Source: Stappia stellulata DSM 5886
GTDB taxonomy: Bacteria > Pseudomonadota > Alphaproteobacteria > Rhizobiales > Stappiaceae
Length of the DNA: 64,000 nucleotides
Assembly: GCF_000423705.1 (NCBI RefSeq)
Contig: NZ_AUIM01000004.1
Location: forward strand, 662,587-726,586
Reading direction: 5' to 3'
Position 1 is the stretch's first letter. Each line of letters opens with the position of its first letter. This document shows, piece by piece, positions 16,730 through 24,603 of this stretch. The position numbers and the translations under genes are program-made. The notes beneath the pieces are model-generated. The model did not search any database, was not told the origin of the DNA, and saw nothing but the letters and a program-made list of their open reading frames with translations.

Positions 16730-17482
16730 TCATGCCCTTTCATCCGCGCCGCCTGGCCGTCGGCGACAACTATTATTGCCGATCTTGCGTTGCCGCGTCC
16801 CGCCGCTTGTTGCGAAAATGGCGCCGCGCACCGCGCGCGGCCGGTTTCGCGTGCGCACTGCTATCGAAGCCCCCATGCCCGACCCTTGAATTCGCGTCTC
16901 GATCTATCAGCCCCAGAGGTCGGGGCTGATCGTCCCGAATTCGACCGGATGGAGGACGAGCGCCGCCAGCGCAAAGAGCTGCACGCCAACGTCCATGACG
17001 CCCCCCCCCGACATCACCGGCAAAGAGACCGGGCCGGTCGCGGCGAAAAACCGGGCCGGTTCCACTGTCGCCAAGGCGTTCAAGGGCGCGAAGGCAGCGC
17101 TTCGCCAGAACCATGGCCTCCTCTCCGCCAGCCTCCACAGCATCGACAGCGCCGCCTTCTGGTTCATCGCGCTGGAGCGTTGCTGCAAGCAACAGCTCGA
17201 CTTGGGCAGGAGGGAAACGAAAACGCCCGGCAGGAAGTGAGGGCGACGGCGCGGCGGAACGGATGAACGTCGCGGTCCTGTTGCGCAGCGAAACACCCCC
17301 CACTGCAGATCACCTTGGTTTATGCGCTTGAGGAAGTGACCCTGCTCAACACCGCCAAAGGTGCTGTCCGCCACCGTCAAGACACGAACCCCTTGACAGG
17401 TTTTACTGTTCGCCAGCGTGGACACCCCCTGATTTTCGGGGTTTGATGGCGCAATGGTCAGTCCTTCCGCCCTCCTCGCACG
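16730..17482. other. 750-base region without an intact gene
   Basis: No convincing intact gene lies between the LysR gene and the alpha/beta hydrolase gene. The one recognisable piece is a class II aldolase remnant (16995-17240). Bases 17335-17440 contain a TTGACA-like box at 17393-17398 and a small stem (ACCCC/GGGGT, 17424-17428 with 17438-17442). Open frames on both strands through this stretch have no family resemblance. The region looks like the debris of a lost catabolic gene. Confidence 0.6.
16995..17240 (+). pseudogene. Remnant of a class II aldolase/adducin-family gene
   Basis: An 81-codon frame encodes ALRQNHGLLSASLHSIDSAA followed by FWFIALERCCKQQL, which matches the second half of class II aldolase/decarboxylase-like proteins (normally xxLRNHGLLTVGxxVDEAAFWFxxxERxCQxQL). 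The rest of a protein of roughly 230-260 residues is missing: no phosphate loop, no HxH metal motif upstream and no proper C-terminus. Recognisable homology covers about 17050-17215. It is therefore a decayed fragment, not a small gene, and it is not a copy of otnC, whose matching segment reads LLANHGPVVAAKDLSAAVFA. Confidence 0.65.
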
Positions 17483-19021
17483 ATGGCTCCCAAAGGCATG
17501 AGCGCGCACATCCGACACGACCGGCCGTCGCGCGGAGGCTTGCTTGGATGGCTCGTCACGCTTGTCGCGCTCATCGCCATCGCCGTCTCGATTTTCAATC
17601 TCGAGCGTGGCCGCGCGGGCCTCGACATCTCCGGGATGTCGGTCGGCACGACACCCGCGACACTCTATCGAAAGCCTGGCGAGGCCGGCCCGCTCGTCGT
17701 CATCGCCCATGGCTTCGCCGGATCGCGCCAGCTGATGCAGGCCTATTCGCTGACGCTCGCGCGCGCCGGCTACACGGTGCTCGCCTTCGACTTCGAGGGG
17801 CACGGGCGCAACCCGGTCCCGATGTCGGGCGACGTCACCTCCATCGACGGCACAACTGCGCTTCTGGTTGCGGAAACCCGCCGCGTGATCGCAGCCGGCC
17901 GGGCTCTCACGCCGGAAATTTCCGGCCTGGCGCTACTGGGTCATTCGATGGCGACCGACATTCTGGTCCGCGCCGCCATCGCCGAGCGCGACGCCGGCAC
18001 GCCCGTCGATGCAGTTGTCGCGATATCGATGTTTTCCCAGGCCGTGACGGCAGACCGGCCGGTGCGCCTTCTTGCGATCAGCGGCGAATGGGAGACAAGA
18101 CTGCGGGCGGTCGCCCTCGCCGATCTTCGGAAGGTTCAGCCCGACGCGGCCGAAGGCGAAACCGCGACCGCAGGCAACGTTCAGCGCCGCGCCGTCGTCG
18201 CGCCGGGTGTGGAGCATGTCGGGGTCTTGTTCAGCGAAACGGCCCTGCGCGAGACCCGGAACTGGCTGGATGGTGCGTTCAACAGAACGTCTTCGGGCCG
18301 GATCGTCTTGCCGGGTGTTTGGATCCTGCTGCTGATGGCGGGCATCGTCGGCCTGTTCAAGCCGCTTACGATGTTGCTGCCGCAGACCGCCGGGCCACCC
18401 CGGGAAATTTCCCCGCGCCTGTTCTGGGCCGCAGTCCTGGTCCCGGCCGTTACGGTACCGCTGGTGGCGGTCGTTTCCTATGTCCCGTTCCTGCCCGTTC
18501 TCGTCGCCGACTACCTGGTGATCCATCTGGCGCTCTACGGACTTGCCCAACTGGCGCTGCTGCATGTCTGGAAGGCGAAAGCGCTGGCCGTATCCCTGCC
18601 GGCAGTATTCCTGCTCGCGATCTGGGGAATTGCCGTCTTCGGCCTTGCGATGGACCGCTATGCGGCAAGCTTCATGCCCAACGGAGAACGGCTCGCGATC
18701 ATCGCCGCGCTGGCGGTCGGCACCGTGCCGTTCATGATCGCCGACAGCTTCGTGACGCGGGCCGGACACGGCCTGTGGTGGCACCGGATCGCCGCGCGGG
18801 CCGCCGTGCTCGTATCGCTTGGCGCAGCCGCGGCGCTCGATCCCGAGCGGCTGATGTTCCTGTTCCTCATCCTGCCCGTGCTGGTGCTTTTCTACCTTGT
18901 GCAGGGGCTGATGGGACGATGGGTGGCGCAGCGCTCGGGCGCGCTTTCAGCGGGCCTGGGGCTTGGTCTTTGCCTCGCATGGGCGCTTGGCGTCAGCTTT
19001 CCGCTTTTCAGCCCGGGCTGA
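17483..19021 (+). CDS. Membrane-anchored alpha/beta hydrolase with polytopic C-terminal half
   Basis: A 512-residue protein with an N-terminal membrane anchor (about residues 18-40, LLGWLVTLVALIAIAVSIF), then an alpha/beta hydrolase domain (VVIAHGFAGSRQLMQAY, FDFEGHGRNPVP, nucleophile elbow LLGHSMAT, late His in GVEHVGVLF), then roughly six to seven hydrophobic segments from about residue 272 to the end. The elbow is GHSMA rather than GxSxG, a known tolerated change. The hydrolase domain should face the periplasm. Substrate unknown; an esterase or acyl hydrolase acting on lipid-like molecules is a guess. A second in-frame ATG at 17498 has a closer AAAGG. Confidence 0.75.
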   Translation: MAPKGMSAHIRHDRPSRGGLLGWLVTLVALIAIAVSIFNLERGRAGLDISGMSVGTTPATLYRKPGEAGPLVVIAHGFAGSRQLMQAYSLTLARAGYTVLAFDFEGHGRNPVPMSGDVTSIDGTTALLVAETRRVIAAGRALTPEISGLALLGHSMATDILVRAAIAERDAGTPVDAVVAISMFSQAVTADRPVRLLAISGEWETRLRAVALADLRKVQPDAAEGETATAGNVQRRAVVAPGVEHVGVLFSETALRETRNWLDGAFNRTSSGRIVLPGVWILLLMAGIVGLFKPLTMLLPQTAGPPREISPRLFWAAVLVPAVTVPLVAVVSYVPFLPVLVADYLVIHLALYGLAQLALLHVWKAKALAVSLPAVFLLAIWGIAVFGLAMDRYAASFMPNGERLAIIAALAVGTVPFMIADSFVTRAGHGLWWHRIAARAAVLVSLGAAAALDPERLMFLFLILPVLVLFYLVQGLMGRWVAQRSGALSAGLGLGLCLAWALGVSFPLFSPG

Positions 19022-19039
19022 GCGTCCGCGACCCGGCGG

Positions 19040-21040
19040 CTATTGCGCCCCGGCGAGCGCAAGGTCCTGGGGGATGCGCGACGCGGCCCAGCTGTCCACC
19101 GCCAGGGTGCGAATGCTTTCGATCAGTTCCGCAGGCACCGGCGCCCCTGCCCCTGCGGGACGAATGAGGTCGTCGTGGAACAGGTAGAGCCGCGAGACGA
19201 ACTGCTCGAACACGAGCGAGGCCTCGCCGTGGCGTTCGCCGTTGCCATGCGTCGAGACGGTAACGCCACCGCCCCAGTCCTGACCGCTGTCGTTGTTGGG
19301 ATTGTAGAAATAAATGCGCGTGCGCCCTTCCGTATCCTGCGCCACACGCAGGATCGAAATTGCATGCCAGCCGACGAAGCGCGCGCTGGCATCCGTCACC
19401 GCAATACCTGCGGGCTGGGGATGGATCACCGGCCGGCCGCCGTTATACGCCGGGTGATACCCTTGGCAAAAGCGGGTGACGAAGCCGTCGTAGTCGTCCA
19501 GTTGCCCGGTCAGCACATCGACGGCAACGACGCAGTCGCGCGCCACCCACCAGCCGTGGAACTCCGGGTTGATCCAGCGGTGCGGGTCGCCGCCGCGCGG
19601 GGCGCAGATCCGTCCCATCTCGGCATAGACGCGGTCAAGATGCGGCACCAGCAGCACGGAGACCGGATCGGCGTCGATCGGCGCGCCGGCCGCAAGCCCG
19701 GCCGGCAGGTCGCCGGAGGCAATCGCCTTCCCCTCGAAATGCATCAACAGGGAATCGAACTCGCCCACCTGGCAGATCAGATGCAGCAGGAAGTCGGGAT
19801 CGTTCAGCGCCCACATGGCAATTGCGCGGGCGGACTGGCAGGGCGGGGTGGCGCCCTGCCCCACGCCCAGCGGCTGGCCCATGACCTCCAGCGTCCCGGC
19901 AAGCACACGCGTCTGCGCCGGAACGGCATTGCCGAATGCCAGTTCGATGCGCGCGGCGACGGCCGGCTGCAAGGTCATCGAGAGCTGACGCTCCAGCGCC
20001 GGCGCGATCGGGGCGCTGTGCAGCACGCCGCGTTCCAGAAGCATCGCCAGTCCGTGGACGGCCTGCGGTGTCTGGGGATGCACGGCCGCCGAAATCAGCT
20101 TGTCGACGAGCGGCTTGAACTTCCTGTAACTGTCGAGCCCCGTCCCTCCAAGTCCGAGCGCCTCGGGCGCGAAGGACGCGTCACGGTACTTCGACACCCA
20201 GCGCAGGAAGGCCGCGTGATAGTCGGACACAAGGCCGGTGTCATGCATGGCGCGAGCGAAGCCGGACGCCTCGCGGCGCAAGGCCGTATCGTCGAGCCGC
20301 TCCAGGCGCATCTGGTAGGCATCGATCCCCGGATCGTCGATGCACTCGTTTGTCGGCCCGAAAAGCGCGCTGACCAGCCGGTCCGCGCCGAGGCGCTCAC
20401 GCCCGATCCCGCCATCCTCGCGCGTCAGCGCGATGGCGATCTGGGTGATCATCTCCTTCACGGGGCCGACCTGGATCGGCCTCTGCTCGAGGATGCGCCA
20501 GATCTCCGTGACCAGAATGCCGAGCACGTCCTGGAAGCCGATGTGATCCGCGATGAAGCGGAACACATCGCGGCGCATGGCGGTCCCTGCACTGTCCTGC
20601 CGGTCCGCCTCGCTGGTCTGGTCGAAGAAATGCGGAAGATTGAGCGCCAGCACCTGCGTCAGGAAATGACGGGCATGTTCGGCATGAACGTTGACATGCG
20701 CCCCGCCGCCGCTGGCGATCGCCAGCAGCCGCAGCAGGCTGGCCACCTCGAGCGCGACCGTCAGTCGGTCCGGACTTTGCAAGGTCTGCCCGACCAGCTG
20801 CGGCAACAGCCTTGAGGGGTCGTCCCAGTCGGACCCGCGAAAGAGACCGGCGGCCTCCATCGCAAGCCCGCGCGCGTAGAGCGCGTCCAGCCCGCCGGGA
20901 ACCGCAGCGAGACGCGCCGCCACATCGAGGACGGGACGCTGATGGCGTTGCTTGGCGAAGGGCCGCGCTCCGGAAAGCCGCTCGATGGCCACATCGAGCG
21001 TATCGGCCAGCCGTGCCGCCTCGGGCCTCGTTTCCGTCAT
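19040..21040 (-). CDS. Large uncharacterised protein with papain-like catalytic residue spacing
   Basis: No family is recognised. Start ATG 21040 is chosen because AAGGACG lies 8 bases upstream; the protein has 666 residues, no signal peptide and no membrane span. The first 380 residues are mostly helical. The C-terminal third has GQGATPPCQSARAI with Gln395 and Cys401, the same six-residue step as Gln19-Cys25 of papain, then GWHAIS with His559 and YFYNPNND with Asn580. That order and the local sequences suggest a papain/transglutaminase-fold cysteine hydrolase or acyltransferase; this is inference from motif geometry. The gene follows the ATP-grasp gene by 52 bases and is probably co-transcribed with it. 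It lacks resemblance to known peptidase sequences I can name. Confidence 0.7.
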   Translation of the reverse strand: MTETRPEAARLADTLDVAIERLSGARPFAKQRHQRPVLDVAARLAAVPGGLDALYARGLAMEAAGLFRGSDWDDPSRLLPQLVGQTLQSPDRLTVALEVASLLRLLAIASGGGAHVNVHAEHARHFLTQVLALNLPHFFDQTSEADRQDSAGTAMRRDVFRFIADHIGFQDVLGILVTEIWRILEQRPIQVGPVKEMITQIAIALTREDGGIGRERLGADRLVSALFGPTNECIDDPGIDAYQMRLERLDDTALRREASGFARAMHDTGLVSDYHAAFLRWVSKYRDASFAPEALGLGGTGLDSYRKFKPLVDKLISAAVHPQTPQAVHGLAMLLERGVLHSAPIAPALERQLSMTLQPAVAARIELAFGNAVPAQTRVLAGTLEVMGQPLGVGQGATPPCQSARAIAMWALNDPDFLLHLICQVGEFDSLLMHFEGKAIASGDLPAGLAAGAPIDADPVSVLLVPHLDRVYAEMGRICAPRGGDPHRWINPEFHGWWVARDCVVAVDVLTGQLDDYDGFVTRFCQGYHPAYNGGRPVIHPQPAGIAVTDASARFVGWHAISILRVAQDTEGRTRIYFYNPNNDSGQDWGGGVTVSTHGNGERHGEASLVFEQFVSRLYLFHDDLIRPAGAGAPVPAELIESIRTLAVDSWAASRIPQDLALAGAQ

Positions 21041-21092
21041 GGTCAATTCGTCCTTGTGCAAGCGATCGCCCCCGACGTGCCTGGAGACGCCC

Positions 21093-22316
21093 CTAGATAT
21101 AGAAATCCAGATCCTCCTGAGCCTTCAGGAGATCCCGCAGTTTGTGCGGATTCTCTCCAAAGAAATAGGCCAGACCCCAGTGGGTGCCGAATGCAGTGCG
21201 CTTCGTGACCTTCTGCTCCGCCGGCGAGGCAAGTTCGTGGAACTCGAAATAAGGGTGGTTCTGGGTTTCCTCCGGCACTTCCAGCCGGCTGATGACGCGC
21301 CGGCGCGGATAGACGCCGAAACACCCGGCATAGCCCTTGGCATCCGTCACCTCTTCGGGGAAGAAGGCGTCGATTTCCTCCGTCGTCGCCTTGGGGTCGA
21401 ACATCAAGGCGATGCCCTGATAGCCGTTGAACCCGTAGGCGCGTTCGATCAGTTCAAGCGCGTTGAAGCCCGGCGGACGATAGGCGACCTCGCCGAAGTA
21501 GAGCTTGCCGTCGCTCGTCAGGAAATATTCCGGATGAATGAAACCGAAATCGATGTCGAAGGTCTCGATCAGCTTCTCGACCTCCTCGGTGATCCGGGCA
21601 CGCCAGGACTCAAGCTCGGGCGTCGCCGGCACGAACACCGAATAGCCGAGCGTCACATATTCGGAAATGTTCAGGAACTGGATCTTTCGGTCCTTGATCC
21701 AGGCCTCGACCGCAAACTCCCAACCGTCGAGATGGCTTTCCAGCAGGGCCGGAAACTCCTCGTCGGGGATGTTGTCGACATCTTCCGGCGTGCGGATCAC
21801 CCGGTGGCCGGCCGTGCCGGACTTGTCGAATGCCTTGAAGTGGATCGGGTCGTTGGGATCGCCCTCGAGCTTCAGCAGCGTCTGGTTGACGCGCTTCAGG
21901 AAGCGGATCACGTCGCCGCGATCGTGCGCTTCCTCGAAGACGCCGACACGAATGCCGCCAAGCTGCGCACGCCGCTTCATCAAAGACTTGTCGCGGAACA
22001 GCATCGACTGGCCGAGAAGACGCGGATTGTCCATGAGCACGGAATTGATTGCACCCGCCCATTCCACGGTTTCCTCAAACAGCGGAATGGCAACGTCGAC
22101 GCCCTCTTCCTTCAACCGGTGGGCAAGCTCGTGCGACCGCTCGTTCAGCCGGTCGAAATCCCACGACATGTAGGGAATCTCGTTCTGCTGACAGTACTCC
22201 TCGGCCCAGGGCGGCGCGACGACGATGTACTTGCGATCGAACCGGTCGATTGCGTCAATGGCGTTCAGGCTCCAGCCGAGAAGCGCGATGTAGCCTTTGT
22301 CGGGATCAATGCTCAT
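21093..22316 (-). CDS. ATP-grasp carboxylate ligase-like protein
   Basis: A 407-residue protein starting at ATG 22316 behind AGGAGTT. The N-terminal pre-ATP-grasp domain (ALLGWSLNAIDAIDRFDRKYIVV, DVAIPLFEETVEWAG) is followed by the ATP-grasp core: LLKLEGDP, the flexible loop IHFKAFDKSGTAGHRVI with Lys161, GWEFAVEAWIKD, and the metal-binding end LYFGEVAYRPPGF. Such enzymes join a carboxylate to an amine or thiol through an acyl-phosphate. The substrate is unknown. Its partner gene encodes the papain-like protein, and the divergent gene is a ureohydrolase, so a guanidino-containing amide or dipeptide-like product is a reasonable guess. Confidence 0.82.
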   Translation of the reverse strand: MSIDPDKGYIALLGWSLNAIDAIDRFDRKYIVVAPPWAEEYCQQNEIPYMSWDFDRLNERSHELAHRLKEEGVDVAIPLFEETVEWAGAINSVLMDNPRLLGQSMLFRDKSLMKRRAQLGGIRVGVFEEAHDRGDVIRFLKRVNQTLLKLEGDPNDPIHFKAFDKSGTAGHRVIRTPEDVDNIPDEEFPALLESHLDGWEFAVEAWIKDRKIQFLNISEYVTLGYSVFVPATPELESWRARITEEVEKLIETFDIDFGFIHPEYFLTSDGKLYFGEVAYRPPGFNALELIERAYGFNGYQGIALMFDPKATTEEIDAFFPEEVTDAKGYAGCFGVYPRRRVISRLEVPEETQNHPYFEFHELASPAEQKVTKRTAFGTHWGLAYFFGENPHKLRDLLKAQEDLDFYI

Positions 22317-22550
22317 GTGTAACTCCTGTTCTGCGAAATGGACACGTCCTCCTGCAGCCTCGCACCGGATATGCGGCACGATCGCGCGAATGAGTGCGTG
22401 GCTAACGCACGCGTCCATCACATGAAGAACACGCTCCTGCCGGCCACTTGAAAATGAAACGTAAAGGAATAGGATCAGAATTCAAGCTACGGCAATGAAT
22501 TATAAAAACATCTCCGGCAAAAATGAAAATTGCGACGCGCCATTCTGGAA

Positions 22551-22570
22551 AATATTATTGATATAATATT
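22551..22570. promoter_or_regulatory. Perfect AT inverted repeat with embedded -10-like box
   Basis: AATATTAT at 22551-22558 is matched by ATAATATT at 22563-22570 around a TGAT centre, a perfect 8-bp palindrome pair. TATAAT, a perfect -10 box, occurs at 22562-22567. No good -35 lies 17 bases upstream on the plus strand, so the element could be an operator over an activated promoter for the ureohydrolase gene or its divergent partner. Confidence 0.45.
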
Positions 22571-22615
22571 TCAGATTTCGCCATATGTTTTCAAATATTA
22601 CTTTTATACAAACAA

Positions 22616-22643
22616 AAAAATCTAAAAGTAATTTTGGATTTTT
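22616..22643. promoter_or_regulatory. A/T-rich stem-loop in the presumed ureohydrolase leader
   Basis: A stem of 12 pairs (AAAAATC plus AAAA pairing with TTTT and GATTTTT, one T-G pair) closes on a GTAA loop. If transcribed, the AU-only helix would be weak, as in RNA thermometers or transcription pause sites. It lies about 165 bases before the ureohydrolase start. Function is not established. Confidence 0.35.
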
Positions 22644-22809
22644 AGTGCACAATTCCGCAAGCGCCCCTGGAGACGACGGATCTCGACCCCGTACCGGTTT
22701 TTTTATACCGTCTGACGGACCGGTCGGGGGCCGTGACGGCGCCGGCCGTCCGTGCGCGGCGCATCGCATCGCGGACCGCGTCGAGCCATTTCTTGCTGGA
22801 GCCCCCTCA

Positions 22810-23769
22810 ATGACGGATCCGTTCTTTCAGCCGGTGTCCGGGTTCGACCTGCCCCGCTTTGCAGGCGTCCCTACCTTCATGCGGCTCCCGCTCGTGGAAA
22901 ACGACCATCCGCGCCGCAAGGCTGTCGACATCGGGCTGGTCGGCGCCCCCTGGGACGGCGGCACCACCAACAGGCCCGGGCCGCGCCATGGCCCGCGGCA
23001 GCTGCGCGACCTGTCGACGATGATCCGCGCGCAGAACGGCGCGACCGGCGTTCGTCCGTTCGAACGGGCCAATTGCGCGGATCTCGGCGACGTCGGCCCG
23101 AACCCGGTCGACCTTCAGGACAGCCTCAAGCGCATGACGGCGTTCTACGCAGGGCTGAAGCAGGAGCGCATCCGCCCGCTGACCGCCGGCGGCGATCACC
23201 TGTGTTCGCTTCCGATCCTGCGGGCACTGGCAGTCGACGGCCCGCTCGGGCTCATCCACTTCGACAGTCACACGGATCTCTATCACAGCTATTTCGACGG
23301 CTGCCTCTACACCCACGGCACTCCGTTTCGCCGCGCGATGGAAGAAGGGCTGCTCGATCCGCACCGCTGCGTCCAGATCGGCATTCGCGGCACCGCCTAC
23401 GACAATGAAGACCGGGCATTCGCGCAATCCGCGGGCATTCGGGTCATCGCCATCGAGGAGTTTTTCGCACGCGGGGTCGAGGACGTGATGGCGGAGGCCC
23501 GCGAGATCGCCGGAGAGGCCCCGACCTATGTCTCCTATGACATCGACTTCGTCGATCCGGCCTATGCGCCCGGGACGGGCACGCCCGAGGTCGGCGGTCC
23601 GAATTCCTTCCAGGCGCTGCAGGTGGCGCGGCTTCTTTCGGGCGTAAACATCGTCGGCGCGGATCTTGTCGAGGTCTCCCCGCCCTTCGACGCCTCCGGC
23701 GGCACCGCATGGCTTGGCGTCTCGATCCTGTTCGAGATGCTGTGTGCGATGGTTGAAAGGCCGGCCTGA
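22810..23769 (+). CDS. Agmatinase/arginase-family ureohydrolase
   Basis: Manganese-dependent ureohydrolase of 319 residues that removes urea from a guanidino compound. The start is ATG 22810 with TGGAG upstream; the longer open frame runs into AT-rich non-coding sequence. Metal motifs are complete: GGDHLCSL, HFDSHTDLYHSYFDG, and SYDIDFVDPAYAPGTGTPEVG. THGTPFRRAMEEGLLDP is typical of the agmatinase/guanidinobutyrase group, not arginase. Because the gene is divergent from the ATP-grasp/papain-like pair, its substrate may be a product or building block of that system. Agmatine, 4-guanidinobutyrate and 3-guanidinopropionate are all possible. Confidence 0.85.
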   Translation: MTDPFFQPVSGFDLPRFAGVPTFMRLPLVENDHPRRKAVDIGLVGAPWDGGTTNRPGPRHGPRQLRDLSTMIRAQNGATGVRPFERANCADLGDVGPNPVDLQDSLKRMTAFYAGLKQERIRPLTAGGDHLCSLPILRALAVDGPLGLIHFDSHTDLYHSYFDGCLYTHGTPFRRAMEEGLLDPHRCVQIGIRGTAYDNEDRAFAQSAGIRVIAIEEFFARGVEDVMAEAREIAGEAPTYVSYDIDFVDPAYAPGTGTPEVGGPNSFQALQVARLLSGVNIVGADLVEVSPPFDASGGTAWLGVSILFEMLCAMVERPA

Positions 23770-23790
23770 CCGGCTGCGCGCAGGCGGTCA
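23767..23790. terminator. Bidirectional hairpin between convergent genes
   Basis: An interrupted palindrome (TGACCG-G-CTGC-GC-GCAG-G-CGGTCA) includes the stop codons of both the ureohydrolase gene and the convergent membrane-protein gene. The symmetry lets it serve both directions. It marks the boundary of the ureohydrolase transcription unit. Confidence 0.6.
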
Positions 23791-24522
23791 GCGCGACGCG
23801 CCGAACCCGACGTCGTCCGCAGCGGAAGGCTGCGCAAGCATCCGCGCCATCGTTGTGACGTGGAAACTCATCCAGCAAAAGATGCCAAGGAATTTCGCCC
23901 CGTCCTCGACATAGACGAGGACAGGATCGAGGCTGTGGAACACCGTGTCCACGCCCATGCTGAAGGCAAGTGCGCCGCAGGCCAGCAGAAGCAGCCACTT
24001 GTCGTGGTTGAGAATGATCCGATGGCTTGCCGCGACATAGACGACGGCAAATGCGGCATTCGCCGCCAGGACCAGATTTTGCGCGATCCCGAATTCGGGC
24101 AGCACGACCTCATGCAACAGGAAGGCATCGTCCAGCGCCAGCCACCCCGACAGCAATCCGGCGGCACCGGCAAACAACACGACCGCACGCGCCCGATGCG
24201 TCAGCGCGAAGGCGAGCGCGCAAAACAGGCACACCGCAGCGGTCGCGACCCACAGCATGATGCCGAGCGTCGAGACGAAGCCGAAATAGGGCCGACAGCA
24301 GGACTCCGCAAATTCCGCCGCTGCAAGCGTATCGAGGAACATCAGCTTGGGCTCTTTCACCGGCAACAGCAGAACCAGCGCCAGAAAGAGACTTGGAAGG
24401 ACCAGTGTGCAGACCCGTATCGCCGTCACCGGCCAGGCCCCACCGCGCACCGTGTCGAGAGGTACGGAGGACGCAGCGCCACCTTTCGGTTCGCAATCGG
24501 GAGAGAGTGAAAACTCGGACAT
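23788..24522 (-). CDS. Uncharacterised polytopic membrane protein
   Basis: A 244-residue protein starting most likely at MSEFSLSP (ATG 24522), with about six hydrophobic segments between residues 38 and 225. The cytoplasmic or loop segment FAESCCRPYFGF carries paired cysteines, and the segment LALDDAFLLHEVVLPEFG has acidic and His residues next to a membrane helix, a pattern that could bind metal. No transporter or enzyme family is recognised. It is convergent with the ureohydrolase gene and separated by 80 bases from the tautomerase-fusion gene start side, so its operon membership is unclear. Confidence 0.6.
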   Translation of the reverse strand: MSEFSLSPDCEPKGGAASSVPLDTVRGGAWPVTAIRVCTLVLPSLFLALVLLLPVKEPKLMFLDTLAAAEFAESCCRPYFGFVSTLGIMLWVATAAVCLFCALAFALTHRARAVVLFAGAAGLLSGWLALDDAFLLHEVVLPEFGIAQNLVLAANAAFAVVYVAASHRIILNHDKWLLLLACGALAFSMGVDTVFHSLDPVLVYVEDGAKFLGIFCWMSFHVTTMARMLAQPSAADDVGFGASR

Positions 24523-24603
24523 GGCGCTGGATCGACCTCGCGACAGAAAGACCATGGGAACCTTCACGCCCCCCATACGAAGCCCTTTCTTTACCGCCAA
24601 GGT

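Larger units (their letters stand above)
22317..22809. other. AT-rich divergent intergenic region between ATP-grasp and ureohydrolase genes
   Basis: This 493-base gap separates two divergent genes and stands out from its GC-rich surroundings: about 22480-22660 is dominated by A and T. It contains a 20-base inverted repeat at 22551-22570, a long A/T hairpin at 22616-22643, and a T-run at 22701-22707 after CCGG. An open frame of 89 codons on the minus strand has no family resemblance. The layout suggests a shared regulated promoter, perhaps bound by a MucR/Ros- or H-NS-like protein, with long leaders on both sides. Confidence 0.65.

Noticed and set aside
15884-17266. A 460-codon plus-strand open frame across the LysR gene and the following gap
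   Set aside because: Most of it is antisense to the LysR gene and the rest shows no family resemblance.
22500-22769. A small minus-strand frame (89 codons) in the AT-rich region
   Set aside because: It has mixed composition, no ribosome site and no recognisable domain, and it overlaps likely regulatory sequence.
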